From Kyrpidia tusciae DSM 2912 (lineage in GTDB: Bacteria; Bacillota; Bacilli; Kyrpidiales; Kyrpidiaceae): DNA of 64,000 nucleotides. The stretch is from assembly GCF_000092905.1 (NCBI RefSeq), contig NC_014098.1, positions 2,914,001 to 2,978,000 on the forward strand, in the 5' to 3' direction. The translations under genes were made by a program, and so were the position numbers. The notes beneath the pieces are model-generated. The model was not told the origin of the DNA. It saw only the letters and a list, made by a program, of their open reading frames with translations, and did no database searches. Below are positions 1-7,162 of this stretch, in pieces; the first letter of the stretch is position 1; each line of letters opens with the position of its first letter.

Positions 1-2106
1 AAACAGCCGGCTCTCCTGAAGCACTGTCCCGATCCGGCTCCGCAGCCACGACAAGTCCCACTCCTCCAAGGGCACCCCGTCGTACAGGATCCGACCGGCG
101 GTGGGTTTGTACAGCCCGAGGAGGAGCTTGACCAGGGTGCTCTTTCCGGCCCCGGACGCGCCGACGATGCCGATTTTTTCTCCCGGGCGCACGGCGAAAC
201 GGATGTCCCGAATCACCGGCGGGCTGAATGCGCCATAGGCAAACGATACGTCTTCCAGCTCCACCCGGCCGCTGAGCGGCGCCCGGCAGAGGTTGCGGGC
301 GGTGCCTGGATGTACGTCGCGACCTTGCGCCCGGCCGGCACCGCGCGGCAATGTATGCGGGAGCGCGCCCGCCTCGCCGTCTCCCTCACCCTGTTCCGCC
401 CTCCCGCCCCGGATCCCGAGAAGGCCTTCCGGCTCCGCCCCCTCCGCCGGAGGCGGGGACGGGGTCGGCGTCATCGCCGCAGGAGTCATCGCCGGCGGGG
501 GCGCCGGAGACCGCACCGGGACCGAAGGCGGCGCCGGAGCCGCCGGAGACACCGCCGGCAGCGTCGCTTGCACCTGCGCCCGGGGCACCGCGGCGAGCGG
601 CGGCACCGCCGGCTCCGGCTCCTCCCCTTCCCGGCGAACCCTTGCCAAGGATTGCACCGGCGCTTGGACCGGGCGAACCCGGGGCTCGCCCCGGGGTTCA
701 TCCGCCCGCCGCCCCAGCCCCTCGATCTCCTGTTCCGGCGTCGAGGCCACCACGTCGTAAATCCGCTGCAGGTATGAGCCGAGGAACAGAAGCTCATTGT
801 ACGTCCCGGACAACGACACGATGGGCACGATGAACATCGTGGCAAGGGCCGAAAACCCGAGCACCGCCCCGAGGGTCAGTTCCCCCGCGGCGACTTTGAA
901 CGCCCCGATCACCAGCACACCCAGAGGCAGGATGTACTGCAAACTGCTTGAGACGGTGTCAAATAGGGCCATCCACAGCTGTCTGCGCCAGGTCGACCGC
1001 AGCTGCTCGTCGAACAGACCCCGCCACCCTTTGACGGTATCCCCTTCCATCCCCAGGACTTTAATGTCGAGCACGCTTTGCAGACTTTCGCTCAGATAGC
1101 TCTGGGTTTGCACCTGGGCGGTCACCTCCCGGGCCGTGAGCCTGCGGCTCACCCCGGTCCCGGCCACCAACAGGGCGAACAGCGCCGCGCCCGCCAGGAT
1201 CACCGCGACCCCCATCGCCCAAGACTGAATCAGCATCAACACCGCGTAGACCACCAACAGCACCGTGTCGATGACCAAAGACACCGCCCGGGTGGACAGG
1301 ATTTGCCGGATCAAGACGTTGGCGTTGGCGCGAAACAGCAGATCCCCGCCTTTGCGTTTTTCAAAAAATCCATAGGGCAAACGAAAGAGGCGCTCCATGA
1401 ACTGCCCCATCATCGACAGATCCATCGCCTGCTGCAGCCGGGCCACCGCCACCGCCCGAACGTAAGACACCAACCAGTATGTGAGCCCCAGAAGCGCCAC
1501 ACTGTACACCACCGGCCCCACCGCCCCGATTCGTCCGGGCACCAGGACCTGGTCGGTCATCCACCGGGTCAACACCGGTACCGCCAACCCCAGTCCTTGC
1601 AGCAACAGGGAGACGGCGACAATTCCGACCAGCCACCCGGGATGCTGTAAAGCCAGGGACGCGAAGTAACGCCAGTGGGACCCGCGCCGACGGGGTCGAA
1701 AATCCGCCCCCCGCTCGAAAATGAGCGCATAACCGGTGAATTTTTGCGCCAGCTCGTCCGCGGACAGTCTCATGCGCCCATGGGCGGGATCCACAATCCG
1801 CGCATGGCGCCGGCCGATTTTCTCGAGGACGACAAAATGTTTTCCTTCCCAGTGGAGAATGGCGGGCCGTTTCAATTGTCCGAGATGGGTGGGGGCCACG
1901 CGATAGCCCCGGGGCTTCAACCCGAACTGACGCGCAATTTGGTCCAGATGATAGAACGAGATCCCTCCCCGGGCAACGCCGAACCGGTCCCGCAGCTCCG
2001 GGAGCGCGACGTGGTGGCCGTGATGGCCGAGGATCATCGCCAAACAGGCCAATCCGCACTCGTTCTCCTCCATTTGCTCGACGAAGGGAACCCGGACTGC
2101 GCTCAT
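1..2106 (-). CDS. lanT: C39 peptidase-containing ABC exporter (LanT-type), 3' end outside window
   Basis: Bifunctional exporter that would cut a double-glycine leader and export the mature peptide across the membrane. 702 codons are visible and the frame is still open at base 1. Residues 1-130 are a C39 cysteine peptidase: ENECGLAC gives catalytic Cys17, GKHFVVL gives His90, and RIVDP gives Asp106. A six-helix ABC membrane domain follows (about 150-440). Residues about 447-600 form a Pro/Ala/Arg-rich low-complexity linker, which is unusual for the family. The ATPase then begins with Walker A GASGAGKST near residue 649; signature and Walker B lie beyond the edge. The ATG overlaps the stop of the upstream LuxR-type gene (ATGA), indicating translational coupling, with GAGGTG just upstream. 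A lanthipeptide precursor with a GG leader lies 2.7 kb upstream on the same strand and is the likely substrate. Gene symbol is by function; the family call is firm. Confidence 0.9.
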   Translation of the reverse strand, partial: MSAVRVPFVEQMEENECGLACLAMILGHHGHHVALPELRDRFGVARGGISFYHLDQIARQFGLKPRGYRVAPTHLGQLKRPAILHWEGKHFVVLEKIGRRHARIVDPAHGRMRLSADELAQKFTGYALIFERGADFRPRRRGSHWRYFASLALQHPGWLVGIVAVSLLLQGLGLAVPVLTRWMTDQVLVPGRIGAVGPVVYSVALLGLTYWLVSYVRAVAVARLQQAMDLSMMGQFMERLFRLPYGFFEKRKGGDLLFRANANVLIRQILSTRAVSLVIDTVLLVVYAVLMLIQSWAMGVAVILAGAALFALLVAGTGVSRRLTAREVTAQVQTQSYLSESLQSVLDIKVLGMEGDTVKGWRGLFDEQLRSTWRRQLWMALFDTVSSSLQYILPLGVLVIGAFKVAAGELTLGAVLGFSALATMFIVPIVSLSGTYNELLFLGSYLQRIYDVVASTPEQEIEGLGRRADEPRGEPRVRPVQAPVQSLARVRREGEEPEPAVPPLAAVPRAQVQATLPAVSPAAPAPPSVPVRSPAPPPAMTPAAMTPTPSPPPAEGAEPEGLLGIRGGRAEQGEGDGEAGALPHTLPRGAGRAQGRDVHPGTARNLCRAPLSGRVELEDVSFAYGAFSPPVIRDIRFAVRPGEKIGIVGASGAGKSTLVKLLLGLYKPTAGRILYDGVPLEEWDLSWLRSRIGTVLQESRLF

Positions 2107-2480
2107 TCCGCCCGCACCTCATTGAAAACCAACCAACCGAGGTGATAAACCATCACGCCGATTTCCACCCGCGATCGAACGTGCCATTTCTCTTTGATGG
2201 TACAGACGATTTCTCCGACCCGCCGCCGACTGATGTACAGCGCCTTGGAGATCTCCTCGTCCTTGTACCCCCGGGCGATCAACAGGGCCACTTCTTTCTC
2301 CCGCGGACTGAGCGGCCTTGCATGGGGTATCGCTTCCATCCGGCTCATCCCCCCGACATGGATTGTCATGGACATCTGATCCGCACCATCGGCCATGGTT
2401 TCCGTCGCAGCTTGTCCCATCGTTGCAGCCCTTCGTGCCTTCTCCGGCAGCAAACACCTCCGCAAAGCCGTCGTGATCAT
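2103..2480 (-). CDS. LuxR/GerE-type helix-turn-helix regulator, small
   Basis: A 125-residue protein whose C-terminal half (residues about 57-117) is a LuxR/GerE DNA-binding domain: LSPREKEVALLIARG, then EEISKALYIS and RRVGEIVCTIKEK. There is no receiver or autoinducer domain; the first 55 residues are low in recognisable structure and contain several Met codons. The true start could be internal (for example at residue 21, 36 or 45), since no strong ribosome site marks the first ATG. It is coupled to the C39 exporter gene by a 4-base stop/start overlap, so it is probably the local regulator of the lanthipeptide locus. How it is activated cannot be seen. Confidence 0.7.
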   Translation of the reverse strand: MITTALRRCLLPEKARRAATMGQAATETMADGADQMSMTIHVGGMSRMEAIPHARPLSPREKEVALLIARGYKDEEISKALYISRRRVGEIVCTIKEKWHVRSRVEIGVMVYHLGWLVFNEVRAE

Positions 2481-2689
2481 GGAACGTGGCCTGTAGGGAC
2501 CGTTTGCTCAGCCGGCGGGTCCGTGCTGGGTTGTTCTGGGATGGAACAGTTTCCCGGGGCAACTTTTATTCTATGGGGTGAGCGTCGCCATTTTGTGGCG
2601 GTCAACTTCAATTTTGATTAAGGGGCTCTTAATTTTGTATATTCCTTGTTTTTTGTTTTTCGTTTCAAATATTCGATGTCCAAATGGGA

Positions 2690-2734
2690 AAAAGTGAAAG
2701 AAAATACGCCCGTCCCCTCTTATGCGAACGGGCG
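2690..2734 (-). terminator. Probable terminator of the minus-strand lanthipeptide-associated genes
   Basis: Seven-base arms (2707-2713 and 2728-2734) separated by 14 bases are followed, on the minus strand, by T-rich sequence. It sits about 100 bases beyond the stop of the DUF2935-type gene. The surrounding 2481-2832 stretch holds no convincing gene. Its AT-rich part (2620-2700) may also carry the promoter of the LuxR-type gene, but I could not fix -35/-10 boxes. Confidence 0.45.
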
Positions 2735-2832
2735 GGCCGTGGAGTATCCAGAAGGGGCATCGGTAAGAGGAGAACGACTCCGGTGAGTTCTGTCGACTTG
2801 TTGGACGACGGCACATGGGGGACGGCATTCTG

Positions 2833-3291
2833 TCAACCGGCCGCGGCACCCTGCACCGTGTACCGCCGGTGGCCGGCCAGAATGGCCTGAGCCACGCCGA
2901 TAAAATACTCGGATTCCCGGCGGATGTGATTGAGGACCACCATCACCGTGGGGTTGCTGTACATGGCGGGACTCTCCACGCCCAGTTGGTCCAAAAGATG
3001 AATGAAAGCCCGACTTTCGCGCAGGCAATGATCAATGAGATGGAGGAGTTCCCCATGAAACACAGCGGCCGCTCTGGGATCGGTCCATACAAACAGTTCG
3101 ATCATCCGGCGCACCGCCGCCCGGGTCCGCTCCAACATCTGCTCCCATACCTGCAGGGCACGGACAAAACGCGGTTCCAGGTTGTGCACCAACTGGCGGA
3201 TCACCACCGTGTGTTCCGCTTCCTGCTGCTTCCAAAAATCCGCCTCGTCGAGAATGCGCAGCGGCATTTTGTCCCCGTAGACAAAGAGCAT
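2833..3291 (-). CDS. DUF2935-like four-helix protein
   Basis: A 152-residue, mostly alpha-helical protein. It resembles the Bacillus DUF2935 family, whose members have helical bundles with regularly spaced Glu/His residues. Visible landmarks are FWKQQEAEHTVVIRQ near the N-terminus, HGELLHLIDHCLRESRAFI mid-protein and VLNHIRRESEYFIG near the C-terminus; the repeated E/H pairs suggest a metal-binding bundle. The start is chosen at 3291 because AAGGGGGAG lies just upstream; a further 20 codons are open 5' but lack a good site. No biochemical function is known to me. It lies between the EcsB-like permease gene and a likely terminator, so it may simply be the last gene of that unit. Family assignment is from memory of sequence features. 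Confidence 0.65.
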   Translation of the reverse strand: MLFVYGDKMPLRILDEADFWKQQEAEHTVVIRQLVHNLEPRFVRALQVWEQMLERTRAAVRRMIELFVWTDPRAAAVFHGELLHLIDHCLRESRAFIHLLDQLGVESPAMYSNPTVMVVLNHIRRESEYFIGVAQAILAGHRRYTVQGAAAG

Positions 3292-3448
3292 CCCCGCTCC
3301 CCCTTTCCACCCCGACAAACGATCGACCGGATCTGCCCCCAGTGTACGCATCGCAACTGTCCGCAGGTGCCTGTTTATCGGCCCCTCGACCGGATTGCCG
3401 GGATCATGTCCACCCGTTCCCGGGTTCGGGACCTACCGTGTCCGCGGC

Positions 3449-4651
3449 TCAGCGACGGGGAAGGACATCGCCGAGCGCACCGAAGAAGGCCCAGATCAGC
3501 AGCCACACCGCACAGGACCCGACGACCGCCCAGTTAAGGCAGCGGGACGCCGCCCGAATCAGCCGGCCGGGATCGACCACGTGCTGCCGCTGAACCGCCG
3601 TTTCATACAGGGGGAGGACATACATCCGCCACCACTGGGAGAAAAGCAGCGCACAGAAACCCAGGTAGATGATCTTGATCCAAAGTGAAGGCGCAACGAG
3701 GAGACTGCGCACGGCCACCAGGGTGAGAAAAGACAGATCCCGAAGGGTGCCCTTCCGCCGGAGGGCCCGAAGCACAATGATCCACACCACCGGATGGACT
3801 CGGCGGCGCAGCGTATTCTCTGCAAACCCGAGGACGACGGGGGGAAGGCGGTGAAACCCAAGCCCGGTCCTTGCCGGGGGATCGCCGTCGTCCGGCAATA
3901 GCTTGGAGAGGATCAGGCTCTGTCGTTCCCGAAACAGCCCTTCCCATTCCGTCCGGGCAACATGACGATAGGCCAGCAGCGAGATGAGGCCGCATCCCAA
4001 CAGGATCACCAGCCACCCCGCCCCCGGCCGGCCGTAAAGGGCAAGAGCCGTCCCCGCCCCCGGAACGAGGGATGCGCCGGAGAAGATCACCTGTTTCCAC
4101 CGTCCACCGTCCCGGGAGCGGCCCAGTGGCCGGGCCGCCCGCACCATCGCCTCGCACCCGGCCGTCACGGCCAAAAAGCCGAACCAGGTGGCGGCGTGCA
4201 CTCCGCACATCCGTTCCAAGGGGAAAAGAAGAACGCCGGCCAGCCCCAGCACGGGAAGCGTGAAGATCACCCCTTCCGCCCACAGACCGACGGCCAGCCA
4301 CGACCGTCGCAACGGAGAGAGCATCACAAACAGGCGATCCCCGCTCTCCAGCGCAATCGCCGGCCGGTCGAACGAAGACATGTTCAGCACTGCCAGGGCG
4401 GCGATCGTCACCGCAGCCATGATGACCCGAAACGTCAGACCGAACGCCGCGACCTGGTCCGCAAACACGGCCCAGCCCAGACTCATTCGATAATAATGAA
4501 CCAGCCACCATGCCAAAAACCCAAGCCCCGGCACCAAAACGTACAGTGCCGTCACCCAATCCGAGTACATCCGAAAAACTTGAAACCAAAGCCTGCATTT
4601 GAAACGAATCCGCCTTGCCGTCCACGCCGCCAACACCGCCGCAACCTTCAC
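3449..4651 (-). CDS. EcsB-like ABC transporter permease
   Basis: A 400-residue polytopic membrane protein. The N-terminus (AAWTARRIRFKCRLWFQVFR, a basic amphipathic stretch) followed by paired hydrophobic helices resembles EcsB, the membrane subunit of the Firmicutes EcsAB exporter, which influences exoprotein and peptide processing. About eight membrane segments are visible, with basic loops between them. I place the start at the GTG at 4651, preceded by AAAGGCGGG; the frame is open a further 62 codons upstream, but that stretch reads through the hairpin at 4692-4737. No EcsA-type ATPase gene is adjacent, so the ATPase partner must be encoded elsewhere or beyond the left edge. Position directly behind a lanthipeptide precursor suggests a role in producer immunity or peptide handling; that is inference. 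Confidence 0.65.
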   Translation of the reverse strand: MKVAAVLAAWTARRIRFKCRLWFQVFRMYSDWVTALYVLVPGLGFLAWWLVHYYRMSLGWAVFADQVAAFGLTFRVIMAAVTIAALAVLNMSSFDRPAIALESGDRLFVMLSPLRRSWLAVGLWAEGVIFTLPVLGLAGVLLFPLERMCGVHAATWFGFLAVTAGCEAMVRAARPLGRSRDGGRWKQVIFSGASLVPGAGTALALYGRPGAGWLVILLGCGLISLLAYRHVARTEWEGLFRERQSLILSKLLPDDGDPPARTGLGFHRLPPVVLGFAENTLRRRVHPVVWIIVLRALRRKGTLRDLSFLTLVAVRSLLVAPSLWIKIIYLGFCALLFSQWWRMYVLPLYETAVQRQHVVDPGRLIRAASRCLNWAVVGSCAVWLLIWAFFGALGDVLPRR

Positions 4652-4691
4652 CGTCCGCCCGCCTTTCTTGCCAAGTTGCGCAGAGAAGCCA

Positions 4692-4737
4692 AATCTCAGA
4701 AAAGGACGGGTGTCCATTCCCGTCCTTTTCTCAGATT
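4692..4737 (-). terminator. Strong hairpin between precursor and downstream genes (attenuator/partial terminator)
   Basis: Nineteen-base arms (4692-4710 and 4719-4737) pair with one mismatch around an 8-base loop. The hairpin lies 40 bases after the precursor stop and before the EcsB-like gene. There is no clean T tract, only a T-rich right arm. RiPP operons often place such a hairpin right after the precursor so that precursor mRNA exceeds that of downstream genes; that role is inferred here. Confidence 0.6.
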
Positions 4738-4776
4738 GGGCCTTTCGGAGATGGTTCCTGTGGGGCGAAAGCAATC

Positions 4777-5031
4777 TCAGCAGGCCTTGAACTGAGATAG
4801 CGCCCAGATCACACCCGTGGCGATAACAAAGCCGCAAGCCTCAGAGCTGGCGACGATCCACGGGGTCGCGGGAGTCGTGTCCGCATTCACATCCCCCCCG
4901 TAGATCGCCCCAAGCTCAGTTTCGTCGAGGCGTTCCATCGCTTCACCCGCCGGATGTGCCGGGGTTCCCGCCAAACCGCAACGGAACCCCGGATCTTTCC
5001 ACGCTTGGATGACGACGTCAGGGTTCATCAT
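4777..5031 (-). CDS. Class II lanthipeptide precursor, mersacidin/lichenicidin family, beta-peptide-like
   Basis: An 84-residue precursor peptide. The leader shows the mersacidin/lichenicidin-family pattern: NPDVVIQAWKDPGFR, then PAHPAGEAMERLDE, ending in the double glycine of GAIYGG at residues 45-46. The 38-residue core begins DVNADTTPATPW, close to the DVNPETTPATT start that I recall for the lichenicidin beta peptide, where a hexapeptide is trimmed after GG cleavage. The core has three N-terminal Thr, two Ser before one Cys (ASSEAC), and a terminal SQFKAC. It therefore has only two Cys, allowing at most two lanthionine rings, and lacks the CPTTKC-type C-terminus of known beta peptides. A strong AAGGAGGTG site lies 11 bases before the first ATG. 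No second (alpha) precursor or LanM is visible here. Confidence 0.85.
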   Translation of the reverse strand: MMNPDVVIQAWKDPGFRCGLAGTPAHPAGEAMERLDETELGAIYGGDVNADTTPATPWIVASSEACGFVIATGVIWALSQFKAC

Positions 5032-5061
5032 CTCGATTCACACCTCCTTCCGAGGACCGTG

Positions 5062-5067
5062 ATTATA
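5062..5067 (-). promoter_or_regulatory. Candidate -10 box of the lanthipeptide precursor
   Basis: A perfect TATAAT on the minus strand lies about 30 bases before the precursor start, immediately upstream of its strong ribosome site. No good -35 sits at 16-18 bases; the nearest TTACAA is 20 bases away. That could mean activator dependence, for example on the LuxR-type protein. The 5032-5149 gap otherwise holds nothing recognisable. Confidence 0.45.
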
Positions 5068-5149
5068 TGAACCGGATCCCTTTTTGATTGTAATGCCATT
5101 TCATAGGGCGCCGGTACTTCCCAAAATTGCACTTTTAGACAATGAAAGG

Positions 5150-6373
5150 TTACGCCCTGTCAAAGTATTTCGCCGTGACAAGGGTTGCCACGTTCACGAG
5201 AAAATGGCATAGCACCGAGGTCCACACACTTCCCGTGTACCAATAGGCCCAACCCAAAAACACGCCTCCGGCAAACCTCCAGGCAGAAACAATCAGGTGC
5301 TCCATGTGCTGTTCATGAAAGATTGTAAAGATGAACGATGATATGCCGATCCCCAGCACGATCGATGAGCTGCTCTCAATCAAGAAACGTTGAATCACGA
5401 CCCGAAAAATGATCTCCTCGGCAAAACTGCTCAAAGCCATCAGAAGGACAATCAGGGAAAGACGTAGCTGAAGAAGCAGGCGTTCACGTTTGGAAGGGGT
5501 CGGAAACCATTTGACGAGTATCAGAGAGATAGAGAACATTAGGACGGCTCCAAGAACTCCGACTGCCAGCACCTTCGAGGAATGGCCGATTCCAAACAGG
5601 GTTGTCCACGACACTCCATGTCTGACGTACAACTGCCAAACTGACAATAAGCCAATCCCGCAAAACAATGCCGGACCCCGATACAGACTCCAGGGATTGA
5701 TGACAATCGTTTTCTCCAGGTCGGTCATCGCGGGAACCCTGTTTCTCGAAAGCCATCGTGCCAGAGACGCTGTGAGGCACCTCCCCGCTTCCTTCCCCAG
5801 AACCGGCTGTTGCCTCAAAAGCAGGAGAACAACATGCATCAAAAAATGGGCCCATGCAGAAGTCCATAAGATTCCGGTATACCAGTACGCCCAGCCCAAA
5901 ATCGCATTGATCAAGAAAACCGAGCCCAAAAGGACAGGTCGTTCCCGATACGGTCTGCGGTACAAAGCCGGAAATAAAGCGGAGATCGCGGCAGCCCCGA
6001 CAACCGCACCGGCCGGCGAAGACGTCGCGAGCAGGAGAAATCGTTGAATCAGGGCTCGGAACACGATTTCCTCCGAAAGAACGCCGATGACGATCAGCAC
6101 AATGATCTGGTCGGTACGAAGAGAGGGCAGCTGTTCCAAACGGACCTGCTCCGGAAACACCCGGGCCAAGAGAAACATCAAGGCAATCACAACGGCCGCG
6201 ACAAGGATCCCCCATCCGACTACGGCAACGGGGTCCCCCAGCCTGAACAGCGCTGACCAGGACAGCCCGCGAACCACGTACACCTGCCACAGCCCCAGGA
6301 GCCCGATCCCGCCGATGACCAGTTGATGGATAAACAAGCTGTGATCGACGGATTGTGATGGTAACTGCTTCAT
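5150..6373 (-). CDS. Tandem CPBP (CAAX protease / bacteriocin-immunity) membrane protein
   Basis: A 407-residue integral membrane protein made of two CPBP/Abi domains in one chain. The halves share EExxxR (E101-E102...R106 and E319-E320...R324), the identical GWAYWYTG string (residues 160-167 and 374-381) and the HFL motif (H176, H390). The second half keeps FTIFH (H353) and looks catalytically complete; the first half has ALYRR there and lacks that His, so it may be inactive. Normal members have one domain of about 200-250 residues. CPBP proteins act as intramembrane glutamic peptidases and in bacteriocin self-immunity or leader processing. Start has GGAGGGAAG upstream. The next gene downstream is the lanthipeptide precursor, so an immunity or maturation role is plausible but inferred. 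Confidence 0.85.
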   Translation of the reverse strand: MKQLPSQSVDHSLFIHQLVIGGIGLLGLWQVYVVRGLSWSALFRLGDPVAVVGWGILVAAVVIALMFLLARVFPEQVRLEQLPSLRTDQIIVLIVIGVLSEEIVFRALIQRFLLLATSSPAGAVVGAAAISALFPALYRRPYRERPVLLGSVFLINAILGWAYWYTGILWTSAWAHFLMHVVLLLLRQQPVLGKEAGRCLTASLARWLSRNRVPAMTDLEKTIVINPWSLYRGPALFCGIGLLSVWQLYVRHGVSWTTLFGIGHSSKVLAVGVLGAVLMFSISLILVKWFPTPSKRERLLLQLRLSLIVLLMALSSFAEEIIFRVVIQRFLIESSSSIVLGIGISSFIFTIFHEQHMEHLIVSAWRFAGGVFLGWAYWYTGSVWTSVLCHFLVNVATLVTAKYFDRA

Positions 6374-6735
6374 GTCTTCCCTCCACCGGGTTGATATCCA
6401 TCAGCATAAATGATTTCGTCCGGTTTCGGTTGGAAAGATTGGGTTAAAAATAGGTGAACCGCCTGCGCTGTCCCGGCACTGGCTTTTCGTACAAAACCGC
6501 ATCGTTCTTGGAAAATAGCGGTCCGGGGCCCGTTAACTTTTTGAACAGGGGAAATTCCGGATGTGGTAGATTTTTACCCCTCTCTTCAATACAATGAAGC
6601 CATGAAAGGCTCCGTGTGCCGAAACGCTGACCGTCAAAGGAGGTTGAATACAGCTTTTGGCCTTCTATGAAGAAGAGAAGTGATTTGCCGAAAATCAACG
6701 TCACCTGATAGAATCTGATATAGGGTGATGTTCAG
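6374..6735. other. Gap between the lanthipeptide locus and the IS607-type element
   Basis: About 360 bases. The left part must hold the promoter of the CPBP gene (minus strand). The right part, up to the GTG of the recombinase remnant, should contain the left end of the IS607-type element, but this family lacks terminal inverted repeats so the boundary cannot be placed. An 86-codon minus-strand frame here has no ribosome site or family resemblance. Confidence 0.4.
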
Positions 6736-7162
6736 GTGAAGCTCTATTCGATTCGAGAGTTTGCGGAGAAACTCGGCGTCAGCGTCTCCACACTTCGAGC
6801 GTGGGACAGGGAAGGCAAGCTGGTGCCTTTGCGAACTCCCACCAACAAGCGCAGATACACCGAGGATATGTTCTATCAGGCGTTAGGAAGTGGCTCACAA
6901 GGACCGGCTGGTCCGGTTTGGGTTTGATTTCTTGGAGGACCTGTTTGCACGGTTCGGTTGCGAGATTCTGGTGGTCAACAAGGCCGAGGACATGTCAACG
7001 GCCCAGGAACTGGCCGAAGATCTAATAAGCATTGTCCAGCATTTTGCGGCAAAACTCTACGGGTCAAGAACCTACAGGGCGCGGAAACTGACCAAAGCCG
7101 TTCGGGAGGAGTTGGCCGGTGCGACAGACGATCCGACAAAAGAGCCTGCCGCTGAATCGTGA
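6736..7162 (+). pseudogene. tnpA: IS607-family serine recombinase TnpA, internally deleted
   Basis: The 5' part (frame from GTG 6736) encodes the MerR-like winged-helix N-terminus of IS607 TnpA: YSIREFAEKLGVSVSTLRAW and then NKRRYTEDMFYQALG. At about 6888 the match jumps to another frame, continuing as HKDRLVRFGFDFLEDLF and on to the normal C-terminus with TAQELAEDL and YRARKL. The piece between, which in intact relatives holds the YxRVSS catalytic serine region, is missing. The deletion changes frame, so no functional recombinase can be made. The 3' end overlaps the start of tnpB by 44 bases, the usual IS607 arrangement. Confidence 0.85.

Noticed and set aside
6444..6704. 86-codon minus-strand frame between the CPBP gene and the IS607-type element
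   Set aside because: No ribosome site, no family resemblance, and it overlaps the region that must contain the element's left end.
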